Positions 9,550-18,421 of a DNA stretch of 64,000 nt are shown one piece after another; position 1 is the stretch's first letter; the number at the start of each line of letters is the position of its first letter. The notes beneath the pieces are model-generated. The model ran no database searches. It was not told the origin of the DNA and saw only the letters and a list, made by a program, of their open reading frames with translations. Both the position numbers and the translations under genes were made by a program. This DNA is from JAGIBJ01 sp032119595 (GTDB lineage: Bacteria; Actinomycetota; Thermoleophilia; Solirubrobacterales; Solirubrobacteraceae): NCBI GenBank assembly GCA_032119595.1, contig JAUMBQ010000008.1:62001-126000 (forward strand). The letters run 5' to 3'.

Positions 9550-12500
9550 TTGCCTCGCCCCTCCCGCGCAAGCCTGCTTGCGCTCACCGCCGCGGCCGGC
9601 TTGTCGACCGCAGCCGGACTGCTCGCTGCGCCGCTGGCGCTCGCGTCGCCGTCCGGTGTCGTCATCAGCGAGGCCCGCTTCCGCGGCCCCGTCGGCGGCA
9701 ACGACGAATTCTTCGAACTCCTGAACACCTCTGCTGCGCCCGTCGATATCGGCGGTTGGAAGCTCCAGGGCTCCAATAGCGCTGGCACCAACTCGGCACG
9801 CGCAACCATCCCGGCCGGCGTCACCCTGCCGGCTGGCGCGCGCTTCCTGCTCGCCAACACCGCGGCCTCCGGCTATTCCGGCACCGCGACGCCCGATGTG
9901 ACCTACACCACGGGCATCACCGACACCGGCGGCCTCCAGCTCCGCACCGCCACCGATGGCATCGAAGATGCGTTCGGCAGCACGGCCGCCCCGGCGGCGT
10001 ATCGCGAGGGCGCGGGCCTAGCCCTGCCCACGACCGGCACGACCGACCAGGCCCACGCGCGCAACGCAGCCGGCACCGACACGAACGACAACGTCGCCGA
10101 CTTCACCGCGGCGACGCCCTCCACCCCGACCGCCTGCGGCGCACCCTGTGCCGCTCCGACCGGGCCGGCGATCACGCCGATCAGCCAGGTTCAGGGCGCG
10201 GGCACGTCCAGCCCGAAGTCCGGCCAGACCGTGACCATCGAAGGCGTCGTGACCGGCATCGACGATGAGATCGGCGCGAACTTCTCCACGACGTTCCCCG
10301 AGGACGCCGGCGTCTTCGTGCAGACCGTGCCCGGCAGCGAAGATGCCGACCCGACCACGTCCGAGGGCGTGTTCGTCGGGTTCGTCCGCGGCCCCGCCAA
10401 CAGCCGCGCAGCCCTCATCGGCAAGAAGGTGCGCATCACCGGGCAGGCCAAGGAGAAGTTCGGCCTCACGATGATCGCCGAGGCGATCGACACCGAGCCG
10501 ATCGTGCTCGCGGATTCCCCGCTCCCGGCTCCGGTCGTGATCGACCAGGCGGCCGCGGAGGCCCAGACCGTCGGGTCCGACGGCACCCGCCCGTACTACG
10601 AGCGGCTCGAAGGCATGCGCGTCACGCTGCCGGTCGGCACCGCCAACAGCGGTGGCACCTCGAAGTTCGGCGAGCTGTTCGTCACGCCCGGGACCACCAA
10701 GCAGCGCGTGTTCCGCCAGAACCCGGCGCCGAGCCTGATCGGCCTGATCGACGACGCCGGCTCCGGCGACCCGTCCAACCCCTACGTCCGCACCGCACCG
10801 AGCACGACGCTCACGCGCGGCAACCTGTTCGCCACGGTTGAGAACGCCACGGGGCCGCTGGCCTTCGGCTTCACGAACTACGCCCTCGTCGTGCAGGAGA
10901 CGGGCAAGCCGACGGTGACCGAGGATGCCTCGGTGCCCGAGGTCTACACCCTGCCCGAAGCGGCCTCCGACGAGGTGCGCGTTTCCGGCTTCAACGTCGA
11001 GAACCTGTTCCCGCCCGGCGCCGACCTCGACCTGCACACGGTCACGCAGGCCGAGTACGACGAGAAGCTCCACGGCATCGCCACGGCGATCCGTGATCGC
11101 CTCCGCTCGCCCGAGGTCGTCGCGGCCCAGGAGATTGGCGACAGCCAGGGTGCCGCTGGCGGCAAGTCCAGCCAGGAAGTGCTTGCGGACCTCGCCACGG
11201 AGATCGGCGGCTACACCGCCTACGCGATCGAGGGCAAGGACTCCCGCGGCATCGACGTCGGGTTCCTCGTCAAGGACGGCGTCACCGTGCACGGCGCCGC
11301 TCGCCAAGTCGCGGCCGACCGGCTGACGTCCGGCGGACTGAGCTGTGGCGACACGGCGTTCCTCTTCGACCGCCCGCCGCTGGCGATCGACGTGACGCTC
11401 CGCGCCGGCACGCGCCTCACGATCCTCAGCAACCACTTCGCGTCGAAGGGCTCCGTCGACGGCTGCCGCGTGCAGCAGGCAAACGCGGTGCGCCAGGAGG
11501 CTGAAGCGCTGAAGGCGGCTGGCACCGAAGTCCTCTCAATCGGCGACTACAACGCCTTTGAGGACGAGACTCCGCTCGTCGAAGCACAGGTCGGCGGGAC
11601 GCTGACGAATCTCTGGAGCCAGGCCCCGGAGCAGGAGCGTTACAGCTTCATGTTCCAGGGCAAGCTGCAGACGCTCGACCACGCCCTCGTCACGAGCGGG
11701 CTCACGAGCAAGGTCCGCGACCTGCGGTACGCCCACCTCGACAACGACTACTACGAGCGCGCGAGCCTCGGTCTGCACGTGTCGGATCACGATCCGCCGG
11801 TCGTGACGCTGGACGCTGGCCCGGTCGTCGTGCCGGCCCCGGCGATCTCGGCCATGACGCCGGTCTTCCCGGTGCAGGCCGTCGGCACCGTTGGACCGTC
11901 ACAGGTCGTGACGGTCACCAACAGCGGGACGCTCCCGCTCACGATCAGCCGTGCGCGGGTGACCGACACGGACGGACTCTCGGCCGACGACTTCCTCGTC
12001 GCGGCCGATACCTGCTCCGGCGAAGGTCCGATCGCCCCGAACGCCACGTGCGTCGTGCGAATCCGGTTCGCGCCGGGTCGCGAATCCACGACGTCGAGTG
12101 CGCGACTCGTGTTCACGAGCGATGCGCCGGGGACGAACTCCGTCGTGCTCGAGGCGACGAGCACCGGGCTGCCCGCAGGACCGACCGGGCCGAAGGGCGA
12201 CACGGGCGACAACGGTCCCAAAGGCGACACGGGAGCCACGGGAGCAACGGGTCCGAAGGGCGACACGGGAGCAACCGGGGCAACTGGAGCAACTGGCGAC
12301 ACCGGGGCACAGGGACCGGTTGGTCCCGTCGGTCCGGTCGGCCCCGCAGGTCCGACGGGCCCCGCCGGTCCGGTCGGACCGATGGGCCCGCAAGGCCCCA
12401 GGGGCGCCACGGGCGGCGTGACGGTCTACGTCACGCTCTTCGGAACGCGCAGCAGCGCCACTGCCTCCCGGGCAGCGCAGCTTCGCGTCCGCCTCGGCAA

Positions 12501-12729
12501 CGAGAGCAACGCAGCGATCGACGGCGCGCGCGTGAAGGTCACGCTGCCTTCCGGCCTGCGGGCCGCTGGCAAGTCGTCGGCGAAGGTGCCGCGCATTGCC
12601 GGACACGGCGCGGCGACGGCGACCATCCCGGTCCGCCGCATCAAGGGTGCTCGTGGCACGCAGAAGGTGATCGTCGAGATCACGATCGACGGCCAGACGA
12701 TCCGACGGACCGTCCCCGTCAAGGTCTGA
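9550..12729 (+). CDS. Secreted LTD / endonuclease-exonuclease-phosphatase / collagen-like protein (1059 aa)
   Basis: A TTG start at 9550 is chosen because GAGAGG lies 7 nt upstream and a signal peptide follows at once (cleavage near ALAS). Order: lamin-tail domain (about 30-130, FFELLNTSAAPVDIGGWKL); OB-fold-like region as in ExeM nucleases (about 205-330); endonuclease/exonuclease/phosphatase domain (about 475-755) with VSGFNVENLF, AQEIGD, LSNHFASKG, GDYNAFEDE and SDHDP, the expected catalytic Asn, Glu, Asp-Asn and His positions; an immunoglobulin-like segment (about 765-870); 26 Gly-X-Y collagen-like triplets; a C-terminal beta domain. Likely role: extracellular degradation of DNA or phosphodiesters. 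A PHO-box-like array upstream suggests induction by phosphate starvation. Confidence 0.85.
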   Translation: MPRPSRASLLALTAAAGLSTAAGLLAAPLALASPSGVVISEARFRGPVGGNDEFFELLNTSAAPVDIGGWKLQGSNSAGTNSARATIPAGVTLPAGARFLLANTAASGYSGTATPDVTYTTGITDTGGLQLRTATDGIEDAFGSTAAPAAYREGAGLALPTTGTTDQAHARNAAGTDTNDNVADFTAATPSTPTACGAPCAAPTGPAITPISQVQGAGTSSPKSGQTVTIEGVVTGIDDEIGANFSTTFPEDAGVFVQTVPGSEDADPTTSEGVFVGFVRGPANSRAALIGKKVRITGQAKEKFGLTMIAEAIDTEPIVLADSPLPAPVVIDQAAAEAQTVGSDGTRPYYERLEGMRVTLPVGTANSGGTSKFGELFVTPGTTKQRVFRQNPAPSLIGLIDDAGSGDPSNPYVRTAPSTTLTRGNLFATVENATGPLAFGFTNYALVVQETGKPTVTEDASVPEVYTLPEAASDEVRVSGFNVENLFPPGADLDLHTVTQAEYDEKLHGIATAIRDRLRSPEVVAAQEIGDSQGAAGGKSSQEVLADLATEIGGYTAYAIEGKDSRGIDVGFLVKDGVTVHGAARQVAADRLTSGGLSCGDTAFLFDRPPLAIDVTLRAGTRLTILSNHFASKGSVDGCRVQQANAVRQEAEALKAAGTEVLSIGDYNAFEDETPLVEAQVGGTLTNLWSQAPEQERYSFMFQGKLQTLDHALVTSGLTSKVRDLRYAHLDNDYYERASLGLHVSDHDPPVVTLDAGPVVVPAPAISAMTPVFPVQAVGTVGPSQVVTVTNSGTLPLTISRARVTDTDGLSADDFLVAADTCSGEGPIAPNATCVVRIRFAPGRESTTSSARLVFTSDAPGTNSVVLEATSTGLPAGPTGPKGDTGDNGPKGDTGATGATGPKGDTGATGATGATGDTGAQGPVGPVGPVGPAGPTGPAGPVGPMGPQGPRGATGGVTVYVTLFGTRSSATASRAAQLRVRLGNESNAAIDGARVKVTLPSGLRAAGKSSAKVPRIAGHGAATATIPVRRIKGARGTQKVIVEITIDGQTIRRTVPVKV
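12178..12411 (+). repeat. Collagen-like Gly-X-Y repeat (26 triplets)
   Basis: Twenty-six uninterrupted triplets within the secreted nuclease, first of the GPK/GDT/GAT type and then GPV/GPA/GPT. Such stretches can form a trimeric triple helix, implying a trimeric surface stalk between the enzymatic part and the C-terminal domain. Confidence 0.9.
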
Positions 12730-12744
12730 CGCAAACTCGCTCCA

Positions 12745-12776
12745 GCGTGCGGCCCGGAACGTTCCGGGCCGCACGC
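12745..12776. terminator. 32-bp perfect palindrome between convergent genes
   Basis: GCGTGCGGCCCGGAAC is followed directly by its exact reverse complement. It lies between the nuclease stop (12729) and the stop of the leftward operon (12786), as expected for a shared bidirectional terminator. There is no T-tract. Confidence 0.65.
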
Positions 12777-12785
12777 GCGGGCGGC

Positions 12786-13625
12786 TCAGCCCTCGAGGCT
12801 GCGCGGCGGGCCCTGGCGCTTGTAGTAGCCGCACCGGAAGTTCTCGGGCTGACCGACCGGCTTGCTGCCCGCGAAGCCGCCGCGGTTGTCGTTGTCCACC
12901 ACCGTGACGTACTGCGTGGTCTCCGGTGACGGCACGGCCGGCAGGATGGCCGGATCAGGTTCCCCGGTGCGCGGATTGCCTTTGGAGCCTTCGCTCACGC
13001 CAAGTGCGCCGGCCGCCGTGGCGCCCGCCTGCGTCGTGACGAGCGTCGAGCTCATCTCGCGGCGGTCGGCCAGCCCATCCGTGGCGTCGAGATCGATCGA
13101 CGCGGTGAGCTGGTCGTCGGTGAGATACGAAGCGAGCTTCACCCGCGAGGACGCTCCGATCAGCTGATCGGCGGTCGGCAGGAAGCCACCGTCCTCAGTG
13201 CACTTCTGCACGGCATAGAAGTAGGAGTTCTTGCCTGCGTCCTCCGGCGGCACGGCGAACGGATTCGACATCAGGCACCAGGTCCCAAGGTCGACCGTGA
13301 TGGCGTCGCAGCTCATCTGCACGTCGTCGGCCGTGAGTGGCCCGAGGGTGTCGGCGGTCTTGGCGGCCGCGACCTTGGGGATCGCCTTGGCCGGGAACTT
13401 CGCGTTCTTCCCCAGCTTCAAAACGGCGCCCGCCTTCGGCTTCGACACGGCGCGCGTGACCGCATCGCGGGCCGCCTCGGCCGCCCCGGTGAACGACGAG
13501 ATCAGCGCCAAGGAGGCGATGATCAGGGCCGCCGAAGCGGTGTTGCGGCGCAGGAGCGCAAGCATCGATTGCAGGCCAGCGCGGGTCGACCGCAGGCCGG
13601 ATCGGACGGATCGGGTGGGGATCAC
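12786..13625 (-). CDS. Membrane-anchored exported protein of unknown function (279 aa)
   Basis: Family not recognised. GTG 13625 is supported by AGGAGG at 13634-13639 with 8-nt spacing. It overlaps the stop of the 1599-aa protein gene by 4 nt, so it is the last gene of the FtsH operon. A basic, amphipathic N-terminus precedes one hydrophobic segment (about residues 33-50, ALIIASLALISSF). The exported part contains a Lys/Ala-rich region, then a compact domain with several Cys (MSCDAITVDLGTWCLM, KCTED) that could form disulfides, and ends near FRCGYYKRQG. Operon position suggests it works with the two exported propeller proteins and the FtsH-type protease. Confidence 0.75.
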   Translation of the reverse strand: MIPTRSVRSGLRSTRAGLQSMLALLRRNTASAALIIASLALISSFTGAAEAARDAVTRAVSKPKAGAVLKLGKNAKFPAKAIPKVAAAKTADTLGPLTADDVQMSCDAITVDLGTWCLMSNPFAVPPEDAGKNSYFYAVQKCTEDGGFLPTADQLIGASSRVKLASYLTDDQLTASIDLDATDGLADRREMSSTLVTTQAGATAAGALGVSEGSKGNPRTGEPDPAILPAVPSPETTQYVTVVDNDNRGGFAGSKPVGQPENFRCGYYKRQGPPRSLEG

Positions 13626-16600
13626 CGGAGCGACCTCCTGTATTTCGAGGGTCTGCGGGCCGGCGGGAGCGTCGTGATCCGGGCGTAGGCCGGGCCGCGG
13701 CGCCTGCCGGGACGAATCGTGGTGCCGGCGAGCGCGGCGATGAGCGCGAGCCCAGCGATGAACGGCTCCACGGGAAGACGATCGTCCGCCGTGATCCGCG
13801 CATACGCCTGGGACTGCTCGGTCGCGACCTCGGTCTCGCGCTTCTCTTCCGTGACGCGCACGGTGGCGCCGCCCGGAGGAATCGGTTGCGCGAAGAACCC
13901 GGGCGTCGGCGGCGGTGGTGACACCGAGTTCGACGAGCCACCGCGCGTGGTCGGGGCGAGAATGTCTTCGAACAGCGGCGGAACCACCGCTGGTGGCGCG
14001 GGCTTCGGCTTGGCCGGTTCCTTCGCCGGCACATCGGCCGGGGCCGGGAGCGGCGGTGGGATCAGCGCCGGGAGGACCGACGGCGGCGCCGATGCCGGCG
14101 GTGGCGGCGCGGTCGCTCCGCCGGTGGCGCGAGCGAGCGTCTTGATCTTCGACGGATCCAGTGGCCTGGTGCCGCAAGGACGCAGAACGCTGCCAGGCAG
14201 GACCGTCACGGCTTGGCGCACTGCGCGGCCGCCGGCCGTGAGGGTCACGGTCGTTGTGCCAGCGTTGAACGGGCAGACGAGCCCCGAGGACGCGTCCGTG
14301 CGGACCTTGTCGTCGGCGCCGAGGAGCGGCTTGCGCTGGTTGGCGGTCGCGGGATCCACGGCCACCATGTCGAGCACGTCCGGGTCTGAGGAGGAGAAGG
14401 AGAACTCCGGCGCGATGCGCGTCGAGCAGCCGGTCACGAGGCACGGATCGGGCGGAAGCTTGGTGTACGGATCCGCGCCGGTCGGGCTCGGAACGCCGTC
14501 GCCACCGACGCGCCCCCAGCGGTCGCCTGCGACTGGCTTGCGCCCGAGTCCCTGGAACAGCGCGGGACGACTGCGGCGCAGGAGCGTGCCGTCGATCGCA
14601 TTGAGCGAGAGCGACTCGACCACCGGGATCAGGCGGACCTTCACCGGCGCGCGGTTCGTGGCCACGTCGCGCGCGGCGACGTCGATCTCGGCGAGTAGGA
14701 AGCCGCCGTCGCCGAAGAGCGCGTCGGGGAGCCCGACGCTCTCGGCCTCCTCGATCGAGGAGCGGTACCCGAGCGTGCCGGTTCCGAAGCTCGGAATGGT
14801 CACGGCGCCGCCGGCGGGCACGGCGCCGGCCCGGTTCTCTTCGGGTCGATCGAAGAAGTAGGCGGAGGCTCCGTGGTCGACGAGGAGCTGCGCGATCTCA
14901 TCGCCGTCGGAAGCGACGTTGAGGGCCGGGCGGGCGCGCGGGTTGAGATCGCGACTCCCCACGACGATTGACGGAATCCCACGACGCTTGGCGTTGTCGA
15001 GCACCTCGACGAGCCAGGGCTGCTGCGGCTCCTTCGGGATCTGATGGTCGTCGCTGGCGGCGAGCGAGCCGGCACTGTTGTCGATCACGACCACGCGGAC
15101 GATGCCGCCGAGCCCGGACGAGTCGAAGGCGTAGTGCGTGCGAGCCGCGCCAGCCGGCGCGGCCGCGCCCGGAATGCCGTCGACGACCGTGCCGAGCACC
15201 GGGCGGGCGCCGAACGGCGCTGCGTGATCGGCGAACGCCGCGCCGTACGTGCCGGCGGACTTGCTGCCGCTGTCGCTTTCGCCCAGATCGCCAGCGGACA
15301 CGGCGTTGTAGATCGGCAGCCCGAGCCGCGTTCCGAGCAGTTCGGCGAAGCGCCTCTCCTCAGCGGTGTCGCCGCTACTGCCCTGTCCGGCCAGGATCCG
15401 CCCGCCGGTCGAGAGGAAGGCTCGGGGGCCGCCCTGGCGCGCCGAGAGCTGCTCGGCGAGGGTGAGCGCGCCCGTCAGCATGCGGTCCGGCGCGATCGCT
15501 TCGGTGCTGAGGTCGGCGCAGGCTTGCGCACACTGCGGGTGCCCGCCGACCGCGAACCGCACGACGTTCCCGGTGAGCGGGATCTCGGCCGGCGTCTCGG
15601 CGGACGCTCCGGCCGGAAGCCCGGCGCCGTCGTACCGCAGCACCGCAGAGGTCTGCACGCGTGCTCGCACGGCGCGAGCCGCGCCGCCGACGCCGGAAGT
15701 GCCTCGGCCGGCGCTGTCGCTGGCGCCGCTCCAGCCGCCAACGGCCCAGCCCGTGCCGTCGGGGGCCAGCGAGAAGGCCAGGACCGGGTCGGACTTCATC
15801 GGGCGGTCATCGCCAGAGCCGGCGAACGCCGAGCGCTCCTCGTCGCGCCATCCGGACGGGGTCTCGCGCAGCACATAGCCGTCGCCCTGAATCGCATACG
15901 GCGGGATCAACGGCGTCGGGACGTCGGGGTCGACCTCGATCTGGAGGTCGGGGACGGGGAACTGGACCTGCGGAACCGTCGCGACGATCGCGCGCACCCG
16001 GTCGCCGTCGCGGACGGCGGCGGCCGCCGACACCGTCAGCCCGAGCAGCGGCTGCGCCGAGAAGCGCCACGGGGCGCCGGCTGCGTCGCGGATCAGCACG
16101 ACGGTGGCGCCGCCAAGCACGGCGCCGCCATCGCGGAGCCCGCTGGCGGCGACCATCTGGGGCGCCGGCCCCGGGAGCCCGTCGAGTAGCGCGGTGACGC
16201 GCTCTTCGACCTTCCACGCATTGCCGGCAGTACTCACGAGCACGCCGCGGTCGCTCACGGCGATCGCTTCGCGCCCGGCGAACGTGATCTGGGTGAAGTC
16301 GGCGGTCTGGAACCCTTCCGGCAACGTGGCCTGCTGCCAGGTCTTGTCGTAGGCCAGCAGTGCACCTTCCTTGCCGACGGCGAAGCCGCGCTGCGGGTCA
16401 GCTGGGTCGAACGCCACGGCCATGAGGTTGCCCTCGAATCCGATCGGGGCCGCCGGATCGCGTTCCCACAATCCCGTGTCCGAGCGCCACTGCCACATGG
16501 CGCCGAGGTCGCCCACGGCGTGCGCCCGACTGGCCTCAGGCCATGCGACGCCACGGAGGCCCAAGCGGACAACGCTGCCAGCGCTATTGAGGAGGAATTC

Positions 16601-18421
16601 TCGGGTCCACCCCTGCTCCGCGATGTACCGCAGCACGGCACCATCGCTGCCGACGGCCAAAGCGCCTGAGCCCAGGGCCGCGGTCGGCTTGCCGGGTTCG
16701 GGCGTGATGGCGGTGAGCGTCGATCGCAGGGCCGCGGGCCACGCCCGCAGACGCTGCGCCTGAGACTCCGCTCCGACTTCGACCGGCCCGTCGAGCCACC
16801 CGGTCTGGGGGCTGCTGAAGGCGCCGCTGGCGCGGAAGTTCCCGCCACCGCCAGCGCGGCGCACGAACGCCGTGCCGTCGAGCCGCAGCCATGATCCCCG
16901 GTTGGATTCGGCGCTGCCGCTGCGGCGCAGCGGATTGGTAACCACGCGGGTCCCTGGACCGCCGCCCGGCCACGCAAAGCTGCGGTAGCCGTCGGTCGTC
17001 GAGAAGGTGACGCCGAACGGGTGATCGCAGGCTGCCGCCTGGACGTCGCACCAGCTCGTGACGCGGCCGGAGACCGGAGCAGCCGGATCGACGAGCAGCG
17101 TCGCGTCGACGGAGTCCTCACCGCGGTCGGCGCGCAGGTCGACCCAGACGCGATCGCCCGACAACGTGAGGGTCTGCCCCTGACCGCCGACTGGACCGAC
17201 GGCCCCGAGGCCGGCTGCGGTCGCTTCGGCCTGATCGGTCCAGCTCATGGCCGGCAGGGCAAGTTCGGCCCAGGCCGGGCCTCCCGTTGCGGCGGGATCC
17301 CGCCGGAACAGTCGGACCGGCCGGCCCGGCGAGCGTCCGACGAGCCAGGCCGTCTGGAGCGTCGAAGCGGCGATCGCGGAGATCTTGAACTCGGCCGGGT
17401 CGTCCGGCAGCACGATCGCTTCGCGGGTCCAAGCGTCGGCCCGATGAAGGAGGACGGCCTCCTCGACCTTGCGCCCGACGGGTGCGATGAACACGGCGGC
17501 TTTGCCGTCGTCGTCGGCGACCGCCACGTTGACTCGACCGGTCCCACGGTCGCCTGCGAGCTGTTCGGCGTCTTGTCCGGTGTCCACCGGCGGCGGGTCG
17601 GTCGGTGTGGTGCCAGGCGTGGTGGGCGCGGGCGTGGTCGGCGCCGGGCTCGTGGCCGCGGGCGTCGTCGGGGCTGCGCCCGAAGGGGTCGTTGGCGAGG
17701 TCGCCGCGGGCGTCGTCGGCGTGGTCGAAGCCGGCGTGGTTGCGGGCGTCGTGGTCGCGGGCGTGGTGGCTGGTGTCGTCGGCGTCGTGCCGACCGGCGG
17801 CGTCGTTGCTGGCGTCGTCGGCGGGGTCGTCGGCGGTGGCACGGGAGCCGGTGCGGCCTCGGCGGGGAGCAGCAGATCCGCTGGCGGCGCGGGGAGTGGT
17901 GTGAAGCTGCCACCGGGATCCCGCGCGAGCACCACCACCTGATCGGTGGTCGGGCGCGAGCTGTCCTGGCCGACCAGCACACCGGCGCCGGCGGCGGTCA
18001 TGCGCGTTCCGCGCGAATTCGGCGTCGGCCCGCGGAGCGGTGCGCCCGCGGCGGTGCGAGGCACGTCGACGATCTGCCAACCCGTGGCGGCCGTGTGGCG
18101 CAAGAACCCGAGCTGGGGCGAGGCCGACGCGCCGTCGACCGGTCCGAACTCGATGGCTCGCCCATCGACCGTCGGCGTGGGGGCTTCAAGCGGGAGCCGG
18201 CGAAACGCCCACGTCTCCCCCGCCCCGGCGCCGCTTGTGACGGCGCCGAACATGGTCGTGCTCGCATCGGCCACACCGAGCATCGGCAGGACGGCTTCGC
18301 CTGGCGCTCCGCTCTGCGCGACGCCCCCGCCCGGCCAAACCGTGGCGATGGCGGCCGTTGAGGCAGCGACGATGCTCACCGCGACCACGCGGCGACGGAA
18401 GAAGACCCAACGCATGGTCAT
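13622..18421 (-). CDS. Large exported protein: propeller-like repeats plus metallophosphoesterase-like domain lacking metal ligands (1599 aa)
   Basis: Start is ATG 18421, overlapping the upstream stop by 4 nt. Order: signal/anchor helix (about 8-28); N-terminal beta region; Thr/Pro-rich linker (about 190-277); long beta-propeller-like region (about 290-880, e.g. AVGDLGAMWQW, AVAFDPADPQRGFAVG); a domain at about 1000-1230 that follows the calcineurin-like phosphoesterase pattern; an Ig-like region with Cys pairs; Pro-rich stretch; a C-terminal membrane helix (about 1553-1570) and a short basic tail. In the phosphoesterase-like part the usual GD, GNHD, VGH and GHxH positions read TGGRIL, SAGDL, VGSRDL and FFDRPEENR, so the metal-binding residues are gone. 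I infer a non-catalytic binding or scaffold role at the cell surface. Confidence 0.75.
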   Translation of the reverse strand: MTMRWVFFRRRVVAVSIVAASTAAIATVWPGGGVAQSGAPGEAVLPMLGVADASTTMFGAVTSGAGAGETWAFRRLPLEAPTPTVDGRAIEFGPVDGASASPQLGFLRHTAATGWQIVDVPRTAAGAPLRGPTPNSRGTRMTAAGAGVLVGQDSSRPTTDQVVVLARDPGGSFTPLPAPPADLLLPAEAAPAPVPPPTTPPTTPATTPPVGTTPTTPATTPATTTPATTPASTTPTTPAATSPTTPSGAAPTTPAATSPAPTTPAPTTPGTTPTDPPPVDTGQDAEQLAGDRGTGRVNVAVADDDGKAAVFIAPVGRKVEEAVLLHRADAWTREAIVLPDDPAEFKISAIAASTLQTAWLVGRSPGRPVRLFRRDPAATGGPAWAELALPAMSWTDQAEATAAGLGAVGPVGGQGQTLTLSGDRVWVDLRADRGEDSVDATLLVDPAAPVSGRVTSWCDVQAAACDHPFGVTFSTTDGYRSFAWPGGGPGTRVVTNPLRRSGSAESNRGSWLRLDGTAFVRRAGGGGNFRASGAFSSPQTGWLDGPVEVGAESQAQRLRAWPAALRSTLTAITPEPGKPTAALGSGALAVGSDGAVLRYIAEQGWTREFLLNSAGSVVRLGLRGVAWPEASRAHAVGDLGAMWQWRSDTGLWERDPAAPIGFEGNLMAVAFDPADPQRGFAVGKEGALLAYDKTWQQATLPEGFQTADFTQITFAGREAIAVSDRGVLVSTAGNAWKVEERVTALLDGLPGPAPQMVAASGLRDGGAVLGGATVVLIRDAAGAPWRFSAQPLLGLTVSAAAAVRDGDRVRAIVATVPQVQFPVPDLQIEVDPDVPTPLIPPYAIQGDGYVLRETPSGWRDEERSAFAGSGDDRPMKSDPVLAFSLAPDGTGWAVGGWSGASDSAGRGTSGVGGAARAVRARVQTSAVLRYDGAGLPAGASAETPAEIPLTGNVVRFAVGGHPQCAQACADLSTEAIAPDRMLTGALTLAEQLSARQGGPRAFLSTGGRILAGQGSSGDTAEERRFAELLGTRLGLPIYNAVSAGDLGESDSGSKSAGTYGAAFADHAAPFGARPVLGTVVDGIPGAAAPAGAARTHYAFDSSGLGGIVRVVVIDNSAGSLAASDDHQIPKEPQQPWLVEVLDNAKRRGIPSIVVGSRDLNPRARPALNVASDGDEIAQLLVDHGASAYFFDRPEENRAGAVPAGGAVTIPSFGTGTLGYRSSIEEAESVGLPDALFGDGGFLLAEIDVAARDVATNRAPVKVRLIPVVESLSLNAIDGTLLRRSRPALFQGLGRKPVAGDRWGRVGGDGVPSPTGADPYTKLPPDPCLVTGCSTRIAPEFSFSSSDPDVLDMVAVDPATANQRKPLLGADDKVRTDASSGLVCPFNAGTTTVTLTAGGRAVRQAVTVLPGSVLRPCGTRPLDPSKIKTLARATGGATAPPPPASAPPSVLPALIPPPLPAPADVPAKEPAKPKPAPPAVVPPLFEDILAPTTRGGSSNSVSPPPPTPGFFAQPIPPGGATVRVTEEKRETEVATEQSQAYARITADDRLPVEPFIAGLALIAALAGTTIRPGRRRGPAYARITTLPPARRPSKYRRSLR
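17590..17850 (-). repeat. Thr/Pro-rich low-complexity linker (TTPATTP-type)
   Basis: Encodes about 87 residues of tandem TTP/ATTP/TPAT units in the 1599-aa exported protein. It is a typical extended, possibly glycosylated surface linker. Confidence 0.85.

Noticed and set aside
12113..12410. Leftward Pro/Gly-rich frame opposite the collagen-like stretch
   Set aside because: It is the reverse complement of the Gly-X-Y repeat, which necessarily yields Gly/Pro-rich triplets; it has no start signal of its own.
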